A stretch of DNA of 64,000 nucleotides from Pikeienuella piscinae (GCF_011044155.1 NZ_CP049056.1:2666001-2730000); one strand, 5' to 3'. Shown: positions 8,543-17,724, counted from the first letter of the stretch. Made by a program: numbers and translations. The notes: generated by a model from the sequence alone, not told the origin.

Positions 8543-9346
8543 ATGAACTGGCTGATCGACGGGCGCCGCGGTGTTCTCCGGCTTTCAGGGCCGGATACGG
8601 TTGCATTCATGCAAGACTTGGTAACCTGCGATCTATCCCGAATCGAATCGGATCGGCTGGCCTATGGCGCGCTCTTGACGCCGCAAGGCAAATTCCTCTT
8701 CGATTTCTTCATCTGGGCCGATGGCGACGACCTGCTGATCGACGTCGCCGCCGACCGCGCGCCGGCGCTGGCGCAGCGTCTGACCCTCTATCGCCTGCGC
8801 CGGAAGGTCGATCTCGCGCAGACCGAACTGAAATGCGCGCTCGGCTGGGGCGGCGATGCGCCCAAGGGCGCGCGGCCCGATCCGCGCCACGAAGCGCTCG
8901 GCTGGCGGCTGATCGACGCGGACCCGCAACCTCCCGAAGGCGCGCGCCCTGCCACATTCGCCGATTATGACGCGCTTCGTGTCGCACATTGCGTGCCGGA
9001 GAGCGGGGTCGAGCTGATCCCCGATGAGACCTACATACTGGAGGCTGGGTTCGAGCGCCTCCACGGCGTCGATTTCCGCAAGGGCTGCTATGTCGGTCAG
9101 GAGGTCACCGCGCGAATGAAGCACAAGACCGAACTGAAAAAGGGTCTCGTACGCGTCCGGGTCGACGGCGAGGCCGCGCCCGGAACGCCGGTAGAGGCGG
9201 ACGGCAAACCGGCGGGAACGCTTTTCACCGTAGCCGACGGAGAAGGGCTCGCCCATCTCCGCTTCAACCGGGCGACGGGCGAGATGACCGCCGGCGCCGC
9301 CCGTCTTCACCTGCTCGACCCGGTGACGAGCGAAGCGGCCCGGTGA
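8543..9346 (+). CDS. ygfZ: YgfZ/GcvT-family folate-binding protein (iron-sulfur cluster maintenance)
   Basis: A 267-residue cytoplasmic protein of the COG0354 family, related to mitochondrial Iba57/Caf17, which uses folate to support iron-sulfur enzymes. The hallmark K-G-C-Y-x-G-Q-E lies at residues 180-187, and LTPQGKFLFDFF near 45-56 is typical. ATG 8543 is preferred (GGAG eleven bases upstream); GTG 8531, overlapping the ybjN stop, would add four residues. It lies downstream of the YbjN gene and convergent with the GST gene, 15 bases away. Complete. Confidence 0.93.
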   Translation: MNWLIDGRRGVLRLSGPDTVAFMQDLVTCDLSRIESDRLAYGALLTPQGKFLFDFFIWADGDDLLIDVAADRAPALAQRLTLYRLRRKVDLAQTELKCALGWGGDAPKGARPDPRHEALGWRLIDADPQPPEGARPATFADYDALRVAHCVPESGVELIPDETYILEAGFERLHGVDFRKGCYVGQEVTARMKHKTELKKGLVRVRVDGEAAPGTPVEADGKPAGTLFTVADGEGLAHLRFNRATGEMTAGAARLHLLDPVTSEAAR

Positions 9347-9361
9347 CGCCTGCGCGCCAGC

Positions 9362-10237
9362 CTAATTCACCGCTTCGAGCTTATCCTGCGTTCGCGTCGC
9401 GAAGTCCGAGGCGTCGTGGCGTTCGTGAAGCTGGGTTTCCGGCTCGCCGAAAGCGCGGTTGACCATGCGCCCACGTCTGACCGCCGGGCGCGCGTCGATC
9501 GCCTTCGCCCATTTCTGGACGTTGCCGTAGGTTTCAACGTCAAGAAATTCGCCGGCGTCATAAAGCCTGCCGAGGGCGAGCTGGCCATACCAGGGCCAGA
9601 TCGCCATGTCGGCGATGCTGTAGTCTTCGCCGGCGACATGGGCGCTCTCGCCGAGACGGCGCTCCAGCACATCCAACTGGCGCTTCGTCTCCATCGCGAA
9701 ACGATCGATCGGATACTGCCACTTTTCCGGCGCATAGGCGTAGAAATGTCCGAAGCCGCCGCCGAGATAGGGGGCGGAACCCATCTGCCAGAACAGCCAG
9801 TTGAGCGTTTCCGTCCGGGCCGGACCGGATTCAGGAAGAAATTCGCCAAATTTTTCGGCGAGATGGACGAGGATCGAGCCCGACTCGAAGACCCGCACCG
9901 GCTCCGGCCCGCTTCGGTCCACCAACGCCGGAATCTTCGAATTCGGGTTGGCCGCGACAAAGCCGGAGCTGAACTGGTCGCCATCGCTGATCCTGATCAG
10001 CCAGGCGTCGTACTCGGCGCCCTCGTGGCCACGCGCGAGCAGTTCCTCAAGCATGACCGTCACCTTCACGCCGTTCGGCGTCGCCAGCGAGTAGAGCTGG
10101 AGCGGATGCTCGCCCACCGGCAGGTCCTTTTCATGGGTCGGGCCGGCGATTGGTCGGTTGATGCTGGCGAACTTACCGCCGCTTTCAGCCTCCCACTTCC
10201 AGACCCTGGGCGGCTCATAGGTGGATTGTTCGGTCAT
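9362..10237 (-). CDS. yghU: YghU-type glutathione S-transferase / disulfide-bond oxidoreductase
   Basis: A 291-residue GST-superfamily protein. The N-terminal extension (YEPPRVWKWEAESGGKFASI), followed by INRPIAGPTH, is characteristic of the Nu-class YghU/YfcG group, which binds two glutathione molecules and reduces disulfides. The thioredoxin-like domain has NPNSKIPALVD and FESGSILVHLAEK for glutathione contacts; the helical domain has YSIADMAIWPWYG. ATG 10237 has AGGAG upstream at a good distance. It is a single-gene unit, 50 bases downstream of the SDR gene on the same strand. Confidence 0.92.
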   Translation of the reverse strand: MTEQSTYEPPRVWKWEAESGGKFASINRPIAGPTHEKDLPVGEHPLQLYSLATPNGVKVTVMLEELLARGHEGAEYDAWLIRISDGDQFSSGFVAANPNSKIPALVDRSGPEPVRVFESGSILVHLAEKFGEFLPESGPARTETLNWLFWQMGSAPYLGGGFGHFYAYAPEKWQYPIDRFAMETKRQLDVLERRLGESAHVAGEDYSIADMAIWPWYGQLALGRLYDAGEFLDVETYGNVQKWAKAIDARPAVRRGRMVNRAFGEPETQLHERHDASDFATRTQDKLEAVN

Positions 10238-10287
10238 GCGACGATCTCCTTTGTTATGATTTGCCGGCGGCGATCCGCGCCTCGACG

Positions 10288-11175
10288 TCAACTTATGCCC
10301 CGCTCGGGCCTATGCAATGGCGCCGCGGCGCCCTCTTCCGCCAGATCGGCGATCAGCCCTTCCCGATAGGTCGGATAGGCGAGCGTGACGCCCAGTTCGT
10401 CACGCAGCAGGCGGTTCGAGACGCGCTTCGATTCGGCGTAAAAGCTGCGCGCCATGGGCGAAATCTCGGCTTCCTCGATAGGGATCGCGGGGGGCGGCGT
10501 CACGCCGAGCAGCCGCGCGGCGTACTCGATCACATCTTCCGGAGGAGCCGGAAGATCATCGCAGAGATTGTAGATCGCGCCGGGATGCGGACGCTCGACC
10601 GACGCGAGAAGCGCGGCCGCGAGGTCGTCGCGGTGAATACGGCCGAAGACCTGCCCCGGTTTGACGATGCGCCACGCCGCGCCGTCCCGGAGCTTGGCGA
10701 AGGGGCTGCGGCCTGGCCCGTAGATGCCGGCGAGACGGAAGATATGAAGCGGGAGACCCGCCGCGCGCCACTCCGCCTCCGCCCTCACCCGGCGGACGCC
10801 GCGGACGGTCGTGGGGGCGAGCGGGCTCTTCTCATCGACCCAGTCGCCGCCGCGGTCGCCATAAACACCCGTCGTCGAAAGATAGCCGACCCATTCGAGC
10901 CGCGGCGCCAATTTCAACGCGGCGCCAAGGGCGCGCAGCACCGGGTCGCCAGCCTCATCCGGCGCCGCGGAGACCAGAAGGTGCGTCGCCTCCGCCACGA
11001 TTTCGGGCGCCGGCGGCCAGAGCGCCGGCCGCACGCCGAGGGCGGCGATCGCAGCGCCGTCCGCAACATTGCGATGCGTTCCGATCACTCGCCAGCCGCG
11101 TGCGATCAGAGTTGGCGCCAGAGCGCGCGCTGCGTAGCCGAGGCCGGCTGCGAGCATGAGTGGTCGATCTCCCAT
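10288..11175 (-). CDS. NAD(P)-dependent epimerase/SDR-fold protein (YeeZ-like)
   Basis: A 295-residue Rossmann-fold protein. The dinucleotide loop AAGLGYAARALA is at the N-terminus, and YLSTTGVYGDRGGDWVDE carries the extended-SDR active-site region in a form without the full YxxxK catalytic pair. IFRLAGIYGPGR and the R-IHRDD segment are typical of the group. Many alphaproteobacteria have this gene, annotated only as an SDR oxidoreductase; the substrate is unknown. ATG 11175 (MGDRPLML) is preferred. It is divergent from the TPR-protein gene, with 55 bases between the two starts for both promoters. Confidence 0.83.
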   Translation of the reverse strand: MGDRPLMLAAGLGYAARALAPTLIARGWRVIGTHRNVADGAAIAALGVRPALWPPAPEIVAEATHLLVSAAPDEAGDPVLRALGAALKLAPRLEWVGYLSTTGVYGDRGGDWVDEKSPLAPTTVRGVRRVRAEAEWRAAGLPLHIFRLAGIYGPGRSPFAKLRDGAAWRIVKPGQVFGRIHRDDLAAALLASVERPHPGAIYNLCDDLPAPPEDVIEYAARLLGVTPPPAIPIEEAEISPMARSFYAESKRVSNRLLRDELGVTLAYPTYREGLIADLAEEGAAAPLHRPERGIS

Positions 11176-11230
11176 TGGGTCTCGCTTCACGGGTCGATAT
11201 GGTGCGGCATTCATAGCTGACGGAGTCGCC

Positions 11231-12118
11231 ATGACGCGAGCCCTTGCGCCCCTCATCACGCCCCTGCTCCTGATCGCGCTCGCGCCAGGCGTGGCGGGGG
11301 CGGTCAGTTCCTATAGCAAGTGCGCGGCGCTGGTTGAAAAGGACGCGGAGCGCGCGCGAAACGCGGCTGTGGACTGGTATGAGGCCACCGGCGCACTTGG
11401 CGCGTTGCACTGCGAGGCGATGGCGCTCTCGGCTCAGGGCGCGAACCGGACGGCGGCGGAGAAACTGGAGGCGCTGGCCGGCGCGCCCGAGCTGGCGCCG
11501 GAGGAGGCGGCGGCGGTCCGCGTACAGGCTGCGCGACTTTATCGCGCCGAAGGCGACGATGCGGGCGCGACGGCCGCGCTGGCGCCGGCGCTGGCGCCCG
11601 CCCTCGGCGCAGCGGCGGCGCCGGCCTATGTCGAACGCGCGACGATTCGCGGCGGCGCCGGGGATTGGACGGGGGCGCGCGCAGATCTCGACACGGCGCT
11701 GCGCCTTCGCCCTGGCGATGCGGAAGCGCTGGCCCTCAGGGCGGCGGCGCGGCGGCTCAGCGGCGACACCGCCGGCGGGCGGGCGGACGCCGAAGCGGCG
11801 GTGGCCGCCGACGCCGTCCATGCGCCGGGCTGGTTCGAACTGGGCATGGCCGCGCGCGCCCGCGGCGACGAGACGGAGGCCCGCCGCGCCTGGCTCGCCG
11901 CCATCGAAGCCCAACCGGATACGCAGGCGGCGCAGATGGCGCGCGCCGCGCTCCAGGAGATGGATGCGCCGTCGAGCACAGCCGCGCCGGCGCCCTCCGC
12001 GCGGGTTACGGCGCCGGAACCCGTGGCCGAACCACGCTCCGAGGTCCGCGCCGAACCTGACCCCGAACCAAAGCCAGAGCCGGCGCGGACGCCCAAACCT
12101 CAGCGAATTGACCGATGA
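11231..12118 (+). CDS. Exported TPR-repeat protein
   Basis: A 295-residue alanine-rich protein with a signal peptide (hydrophobic residues 8-22, then AGA). The middle shows degenerate tetratricopeptide repeats: AYVERATIRGGAGDWTGARA, LDTALRLRPGDAEALAL and GWFELGMAARARGDETEARR at about residues 132-225, ending with a proline/glutamate-rich tail (PEPVAEP..EPKPEP). It is likely a periplasmic protein-interaction scaffold. ATG 11231 was chosen because the signal peptide begins there. It ends 24 bases before the reductive-dehalogenase-like gene on the same strand; whether they share a transcript is open. Confidence 0.8.
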   Translation: MTRALAPLITPLLLIALAPGVAGAVSSYSKCAALVEKDAERARNAAVDWYEATGALGALHCEAMALSAQGANRTAAEKLEALAGAPELAPEEAAAVRVQAARLYRAEGDDAGATAALAPALAPALGAAAAPAYVERATIRGGAGDWTGARADLDTALRLRPGDAEALALRAAARRLSGDTAGGRADAEAAVAADAVHAPGWFELGMAARARGDETEARRAWLAAIEAQPDTQAAQMARAALQEMDAPSSTAAPAPSARVTAPEPVAEPRSEVRAEPDPEPKPEPARTPKPQRIDR

Positions 12119-12142
12119 ACAGCCGCGAAAGCACAACCTGAG

Positions 12143-15100
12143 ATGCGATTCCTGTCCGACCGGGACAGGCCGGTTCACCTCGGCCCGTTTCCACTCGAGA
12201 CTCTGAAGCGCGCGGACGCCATCGACCTGTCGGCGGCGCCGCCATTCCACCCGCTCGCCATGAAACGGGAGGCGGAGGCGACCTCGCTCGTCAATGCGAT
12301 GACCGATTATCAGGCGGTGCTCGACGCGATCCGCGACGGCCTCGTGAAAGCTGAGCGCGGCCGCTTGCCGACCGACCCGGTAGAGCGCGCCAATCATCTG
12401 AAGTCATTCGCCTATTTCTGCGATGCGGCGCAGGCGGGGACCTGCGTCCTGACGCCGAAGATGTTCCTGGACGAGCCGGTCGCCAACGCGGATGTCGCGC
12501 GGCTGGCCGAGGATCTTGCGACGCGACAAACGACGACGCTGGCCTCCGGCATCGACGTCATCATGGCGGATCTGCGCGATTCCATGCGGCGGCCGCCGAC
12601 CTCCGCCGCGCATCACACCCACGCGCTGGTGTTCCTTCACGAGTTTCCGCGCGAACCCGAAACGGACGAGCCTGGCGCGGAATGGATCAGAGGCTGTCAG
12701 GCGGAGCGCGCCTGTCTTCGCGGGGCCGAACTTGGCGCGATCATCGCCAATTATCTGCGCCTCCTCGGCTTCGAGGCGCGCGCACACAACGCCACGGCGA
12801 CGGATGTCGATCTGAACCGGCTCTGCCTCGCGGCCGGACTCGGCGAGGTGGAGGGGGGTGCGCTCTCGAACCCCTATCTCGGCCAGCGTTTCGGAATCGC
12901 GGCGGTGACGACGACGTTCGGGATCGCGGCCGATCGGCCGCTCGCGCCGCGCGCGCCGGCGGATCGCTGGCGAAGCCACGGCCCCGGCTGGCGCGGCCTG
13001 GGTCGGCATCAGCGCCATGCCGGCGATGAAACGCCGTTCGCGAAGCGCCGCTTCGTCGACGGCGCACATCCCTTCGAGACGCTGAAGCGCGTCGAAACGC
13101 CAACAACCTATATCGACGAAGCACATGTCGCCCGCGTGCCAAAACGCGCCGACATGTTCGCGCGCGCGCAGTTCGGCGATATGGGGAAGACGGTGCAGGA
13201 TGGCGCGCGAATGGGGAACTATGTGAGGAAATCCGCGCTTTCCTACGCCTTTCGCCAGGCGCTCGGCGCGTTCACGCTGATGCAGGACGGGCCGGCGCAG
13301 GACGGAGCGCGACCGAAGGACGCCGACCGGAACGCAGAGAACGTGAAAGCCGCGCTCTATTTCCTCGGCGCGGACGCGGTCGGGATCAGCCGCTGCCCGG
13401 ACTGGGCCTATTACAGCCATGACGCGGCGGGCGCGCCCCTCGACGCCTATCACCCGAATGCGATCTCCGTAATCATCGATCAGGGGCGCGAGACGATGGA
13501 GGGCGCTTCCGGCGACGATTGGGTCGCTGCGGCGCAATCCATGCGCGCCTATCTGCGGTTCTCTCTCCTCGGCGGGATCGTCGCCGAACAGATCCGCCGG
13601 CTCGGCTGGTCCGCCCGCACACACACGGTGATGGATGGCGAGGTGCTGCAGCCGCCGCTTCTGCTTCTCTCCGGTCTCGGCGAGGTCAGCCGGATCGGCG
13701 AGGTGATCCTGAACCCGTTCCTCGGGCCGCGGCTCAAATCAGGCGCGATCACCACCGACATGCCGCTGGCTCACGACAAACCGATTGATTTCGGGCTGCA
13801 GAGGTTTTGCGAGTCCTGCAACAAATGCGCCCGCGAGTGCCCGTCGGGCGCCATCACCGCCGGACCGAAGCTGATGTTCAACGGCTATGAGATCTGGAAA
13901 TCGGACAGCCAGCGCTGCACACAATACCGCATCACGCAGCAGAACGGCGCGATGTGTGGGCGCTGCATGAAAACCTGCCCCTGGAACCTTGAGGGCCTCT
14001 TCGCCGAGAAGCCGTTCCGCTGGGCGGCGATGAATCTGCCTGGCGCCGCCAAAGGACTCGCCGCGCTCGACGACAGGCTCGGGAACGGCCGGCTCAACAA
14101 GGTCAAGAAATGGTGGTGGGATCTGGAGATGGAGGGCGACGGCCCCTACCAGCTGACCGAAACGGAGGTGAACGCGCGCGATCTGCAACCGGACCTGAAC
14201 CTTCGCTACGAAGATCAGGTTCTCGCCGTCTATCCCGCGCCGCTGGCGCCGCCGCCCTTTCCATTTCCCTTCCCGATGGATCGTGAAGCGGGGATCGAGG
14301 CCTATCAGGCCATGGTCGGGGCGAAGGAGCATCGCGAGCGGGTCGCGAAGGGCGACCTGCGCGTCGTCCACGAGTTCAGGATACCCGAAGGCCCGCCGCC
14401 GGTGATCCGCGCGGAAGTGGAGCTGGCCGAACGGATGACGCCGGATATCACGAAATATCGGCTCCGCGCCGCCGATGGCGCGGAATTGCCCGCAGTCGAG
14501 GCCGGCGCGCATATCGACATCGTCGTCGCGCCGGAGTTCTTCAGGCAATATTCGCTGTCTGGCGATCCAGCCGACCGCTCGGCCTACGAGATCGGCGTCC
14601 TGCGGGAGGATTCGGGGCGCGGCGGGTCGAAGCTGATGCACCGGATCTTTACGCCCGGCCGCAAGGTCTGGATCGGCAGGCCGCTCAATCATTTCCCGCT
14701 GGAAGAAAGTGCGACCAGGACGCTGCTGATGGGCGGCGGCATCGGCGTCACCCCGATGATCGCGATGGCGCATCGCCTCCACGCCATCGGGGCGGATTTT
14801 GCGCTGCATTATTCCGCCGCCACGCGCGCCGCCGCCGGCTATCTGAAAGATATCGCCGCGGCGCCGTGGGCGGAGCGGGCGCATCTCCATTTCTCCGACG
14901 AGGGGACGCGCATCGATCTCAACGCGGTGATCGGCAAATGGACCGAAGGTGCGGTTCTCTACACATGCGGACCAGATCGCTACATGAACGCCGTTCTCGC
15001 GGCGGGCATGGCGCACGGATGGCCGGAGGAAGCGTTGCGGCGCGAATATTTCTCGGTTCCCGAACAGCCGGAGTGGGAGGATCACCCGTTCACGCTCCGG

Positions 15101-15346
15101 CTCACCGACGGGCGAGAGGTCGAGGTGGCGGCGGATGAACGCCCGACCGCCGCGCTCGCCCGGATAGGGGTGAGCGTGCCGATGAAATGCGAGGACGGGA
15201 TCTGCGGCGTCTGCAAATGCGGCGTGCTCTCGGGAGAAGTCGAACACCGTGATTTCGTCCTCGGCCCGAAGCAGCGGGAAACGCAGATGATGCTCTGCTC
15301 ATCGCGGGCGAAGGCGCCGGGCGGCGTCATCTCCATCGACCTTTGA
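12143..15346 (+). CDS. Reductive-dehalogenase-like protein fused to an FMN/NAD/[2Fe-2S] reductase
   Basis: A 1067-residue soluble multidomain protein. Residues about 195-270 are a degenerate copy of the segment at about 474-548 (both contain GLGEV, N-P-[YF]-LG and TT). Two [4Fe-4S] clusters follow: C556, C559, C562, C566 (CESCNKCARECP), then C592, C605, C608 and C612 (CGRCMKTCP). From about residue 750 comes a phthalate-dioxygenase-reductase-type module: flavin motif RQYSLSG (801-807), NAD loop GGGIGVTP (864-871), CGPDRYM (942-948), and a plant-type [2Fe-2S] site C1016, C1021, C1024, C1052. This order and length match catabolic, cobalamin-dependent, self-sufficient reductive dehalogenases such as BhbA of Comamonas and NpRdhA of Nitratireductor. 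There is no Tat signal and no RdhB anchor gene, consistent with a cytosolic enzyme. The substrate is unknown; dehalogenation is inferred from family. ATG 12143 lacks a strong ribosome-binding site, so the exact start is uncertain. Confidence 0.88.
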   Translation: MRFLSDRDRPVHLGPFPLETLKRADAIDLSAAPPFHPLAMKREAEATSLVNAMTDYQAVLDAIRDGLVKAERGRLPTDPVERANHLKSFAYFCDAAQAGTCVLTPKMFLDEPVANADVARLAEDLATRQTTTLASGIDVIMADLRDSMRRPPTSAAHHTHALVFLHEFPREPETDEPGAEWIRGCQAERACLRGAELGAIIANYLRLLGFEARAHNATATDVDLNRLCLAAGLGEVEGGALSNPYLGQRFGIAAVTTTFGIAADRPLAPRAPADRWRSHGPGWRGLGRHQRHAGDETPFAKRRFVDGAHPFETLKRVETPTTYIDEAHVARVPKRADMFARAQFGDMGKTVQDGARMGNYVRKSALSYAFRQALGAFTLMQDGPAQDGARPKDADRNAENVKAALYFLGADAVGISRCPDWAYYSHDAAGAPLDAYHPNAISVIIDQGRETMEGASGDDWVAAAQSMRAYLRFSLLGGIVAEQIRRLGWSARTHTVMDGEVLQPPLLLLSGLGEVSRIGEVILNPFLGPRLKSGAITTDMPLAHDKPIDFGLQRFCESCNKCARECPSGAITAGPKLMFNGYEIWKSDSQRCTQYRITQQNGAMCGRCMKTCPWNLEGLFAEKPFRWAAMNLPGAAKGLAALDDRLGNGRLNKVKKWWWDLEMEGDGPYQLTETEVNARDLQPDLNLRYEDQVLAVYPAPLAPPPFPFPFPMDREAGIEAYQAMVGAKEHRERVAKGDLRVVHEFRIPEGPPPVIRAEVELAERMTPDITKYRLRAADGAELPAVEAGAHIDIVVAPEFFRQYSLSGDPADRSAYEIGVLREDSGRGGSKLMHRIFTPGRKVWIGRPLNHFPLEESATRTLLMGGGIGVTPMIAMAHRLHAIGADFALHYSAATRAAAGYLKDIAAAPWAERAHLHFSDEGTRIDLNAVIGKWTEGAVLYTCGPDRYMNAVLAAGMAHGWPEEALRREYFSVPEQPEWEDHPFTLRLTDGREVEVAADERPTAALARIGVSVPMKCEDGICGVCKCGVLSGEVEHRDFVLGPKQRETQMMLCSSRAKAPGGVISIDL

Positions 15347-15470
15347 GCCGTTTGGCGCGACGCTGGCGTCCGCGTGTCTCCTGCGATGCGACAGGAGCCC
15401 TGACCGTATCCGATATCGGGAAAAACAGGGCGAATGGATCGCCGCCGTGCGCATGGCGAGGCTGACGCCG

Positions 15471-16394
15471 TCACCCGCGATCCGCCGAGGGGCTAAGACC
15501 ATACACCGCGCGATAGGCGGTCGAGAGGTGCGAAGGGCTGGAGAACCCGCTCGCATAGGCGATTTCGGTCAGCGGCAGACTGGTCTGGCGCATCAGGTCG
15601 CGCGCCCGCGCCAGCCGCAGGTCGCGGTAGGCGGCGGCGAAACCGCGTCCGACCCGCTCGCTGAAGAGACGGCCGAGCCGGCGCTCGGAAACACCTAGCC
15701 GGGCCGCGACCTCGGCGCGCGAGAGCGGCGTCGCCGCATTCGTCTCCATCAGCGCGAAAGCGGCCGCGAGCAGGGGATGGCGCTCACCCATGCGCGCGCG
15801 CTGACGGCCGGCTTCGGGGCGTATCTCCGTGTGATGGAACCAATCGGACACCTTCGCTGCGAGTTCGGCCCCATGATGATCCGCGATCAGCGCGTGCATC
15901 ATGTCAAGCGGCGCCGCCCCACCGGCGGAGGTCACCCGGTCGCGGTCGATCACATAGAGCGCGCGGGTCAGCGCAAGGTCCGGCTCCGCCTCGGCCAACG
16001 CCTCGGCATGTTCCCAGTGGACGGTCATCCGACGGCCCGCCATCACCCCGGCGGCGGCGAGAATGACCGGCCCGCCGGAGACGCCGCCGATTCGCACGCC
16101 GGCCCGCGCGGCGCGGCGGATGAAGGCCATGGCGCCGGCATGACGAAACCGCTCCGGTCGCCCGCCGGCGACGGCGATGAGAAGATCGGGATTCGTGGCG
16201 GCGGCGGCTTCCTCCTCGCACGGGATCTCGGCCCCCGAGGACGCCGCGACACGGGCGCCTTCGGGCGCGATATGGCGCCAGTCATATAGCCGGCGCCCGG
16301 AAAGGAGATTCGCCGCGCGCAAGGGCTCCACAGCGCTCGCGTAGGACATCAGCGCGAAACCGGGAACAAGAAGAAACGCGACGCGGTAGGCCAT
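15471..16394 (-). CDS. GlxA-family transcriptional regulator (DJ-1/PfpI domain plus AraC HTH)
   Basis: A 307-residue regulator: residues about 5-170 are a DJ-1/PfpI class-I glutamine-amidotransferase-like sensor domain (VAFLLVPGFALMSYASAVEP at the start), and the last 100 residues are an AraC-type double helix-turn-helix ending with EIAYASGFSSPSHLSTAYRA. Relatives include GbdR, SouR and CdhR, which control glycine betaine, sarcosine and carnitine catabolism; divergence from the sarcosine oxidase genes, with only 79 bases between starts, strongly suggests that it regulates them. ATG 16394 (MAYRVAFL) fits the family start; the frame continues upstream but would enter soxB control DNA. Confidence 0.9.
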   Translation of the reverse strand: MAYRVAFLLVPGFALMSYASAVEPLRAANLLSGRRLYDWRHIAPEGARVAASSGAEIPCEEEAAAATNPDLLIAVAGGRPERFRHAGAMAFIRRAARAGVRIGGVSGGPVILAAAGVMAGRRMTVHWEHAEALAEAEPDLALTRALYVIDRDRVTSAGGAAPLDMMHALIADHHGAELAAKVSDWFHHTEIRPEAGRQRARMGERHPLLAAAFALMETNAATPLSRAEVAARLGVSERRLGRLFSERVGRGFAAAYRDLRLARARDLMRQTSLPLTEIAYASGFSSPSHLSTAYRAVYGLSPSADRG

Positions 16395-16473
16395 GCTGAA
16401 ATCTATAAGAAATCGGTCGAAAAATGAAAGCCCGCGCCGCACAGCGCAGTCACTCTCGCTTGAGGAGCACGCC
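16395..16473. promoter_or_regulatory. Shared control region between the GlxA-type regulator and soxB
   Basis: The 79 bases between the two divergent start codons must hold the soxB promoter, the regulator promoter and probably its operator. An AT-rich stretch (16401-16432) contrasts with the GC-rich surroundings. GAGGAG at 16462-16467 is the soxB ribosome-binding site. I could not define a specific operator by eye. Confidence 0.5.
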
Positions 16474-17724
16474 ATGACCTATTCCGTATTCTCGATCATC
16501 CGCGAGGGGCTGACCGGCAACCGGGGCTGGAAACCCGTCTGGCGGGAGCCGGAACCGAAGGCGGAATACGACGTCGTCATAATCGGCGGGGGCGGTCACG
16601 GCTTGGCGACGGCTTGGTATCTGGCCCGCAATCACGGGATCACCAATGTCGCCGTAGTCGAGAAGGGCTATCTCGGCTCCGGCAATATCGGTCGAAATAC
16701 GACAATCATCCGCTCGAACTATCTGCTGCCCGGAAACGAACCCTTTTATGAGCATTCGCTGAAGCTCTGGGAGGGGCTGGAGCAGGACATCAACTATAAC
16801 GCCATGGTTTCGCAGCGCGGGGTGCTGAACCTCTGCCATTCCGACGCGCAGCGCGACGCCTTCGCGCGGCGCGGCAACGCCATGCTGATGGCCGGCGCGG
16901 ACGCGGAGTTGCTGGATCGGGACGGGGTGCGCAAGCTCTGCCCGTTCCTGAACTTCGACGACGAACGCTTTCCGATCACCGGCGGGCTCCTGCAGCGTCG
17001 TGGCGGCACCGTGCGCCACGACGCCGTGGCCTGGGGATATGCGCGGGCGGCGGATGGACACGGCGTCGATCTGATCCAGAACTGCGAGGTCACGGGCATC
17101 CGCCGCGAAGGCGGCCGCGTCGTCGGCGTCGAGACGACGCGCGGTTATATCGGCGCGAAAAAAGTCGCGATGGCCGCCGCCGGGCGCGCCGGGCAGGTTG
17201 CGGCCATGGCAGGGCTTCGCCTCCCGATCGAGAGCCATGTCTTGCAGGCCTTCGTCTCGGAAGGTCTGAAGCCGGTTGTGCCGGGCGTCGTCACTTTCGG
17301 GGCCGGGCATTTCTATGTCAGCCAGTCCGACAAGGGCGGGCTGGTCTTCGGCGGCGATATCGACGGCTATAATTCCTACGCCCAACGCGGCGCCCTGCCC
17401 GTCGTCCAGGATGTTTGCGAGGGCGCGATGGCGATCATGCCGATGCTCGGGCGGGCGAAGCTGCTGCGCTCCTGGGGCGGGATCATGGACATGTCGATGG
17501 ACGGCACGCCGATCATCGACAAGACGCCGGTGGACGGGCTCTACCTGAATTGCGGCTGGTGCTATGGCGGCTTCAAGGCGACGCCGGCCTCGGGCTGGTG
17601 CTACGCGCATCTAATCGCGACCGGCGAGCCGCACGAATATGCACGCGAAATGCGGCTCGACCGGTTCGAACGCGGTTACGCGATCGACGAAAAGGGAGTC
17701 GGCGCCCAGCCGAACCTGCATTGA
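16474..17724 (+). CDS. soxB: Sarcosine oxidase subunit beta
   Basis: FAD/FMN-containing catalytic subunit of heterotetrameric sarcosine oxidase, which demethylates sarcosine to glycine, passing the methylene group to tetrahydrofolate and electrons to oxygen. It is 416 residues, the family size. The FAD dinucleotide motif VVIIGGGGHGLATAWYLA is at about 34-51. H182 in GGTVRHDAVAWG corresponds to the histidine that covalently holds FMN in characterised enzymes. Near the C-terminus, GTPIIDKTPVDGLYLNCGW is the conserved end of the FAD domain. ATG 16474 has GAGGAG upstream. Unlike the usual soxBDAG operon, an inverted gene lies between this and soxD. Confidence 0.95.
   Translation: MTYSVFSIIREGLTGNRGWKPVWREPEPKAEYDVVIIGGGGHGLATAWYLARNHGITNVAVVEKGYLGSGNIGRNTTIIRSNYLLPGNEPFYEHSLKLWEGLEQDINYNAMVSQRGVLNLCHSDAQRDAFARRGNAMLMAGADAELLDRDGVRKLCPFLNFDDERFPITGGLLQRRGGTVRHDAVAWGYARAADGHGVDLIQNCEVTGIRREGGRVVGVETTRGYIGAKKVAMAAAGRAGQVAAMAGLRLPIESHVLQAFVSEGLKPVVPGVVTFGAGHFYVSQSDKGGLVFGGDIDGYNSYAQRGALPVVQDVCEGAMAIMPMLGRAKLLRSWGGIMDMSMDGTPIIDKTPVDGLYLNCGWCYGGFKATPASGWCYAHLIATGEPHEYAREMRLDRFERGYAIDEKGVGAQPNLH

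Noticed and set aside
11156-11230. Upstream extension of the TPR protein to 11156
   Set aside because: The extension overlaps the start of the divergent SDR gene and would bury the signal peptide that begins at ATG 11231.
15378-15397. Hairpin CTCCTG/CAGGAG after the reductive-dehalogenase-like gene
   Set aside because: Six-pair stem with no T-tract; could be chance in GC-rich DNA, so not listed as a terminator.
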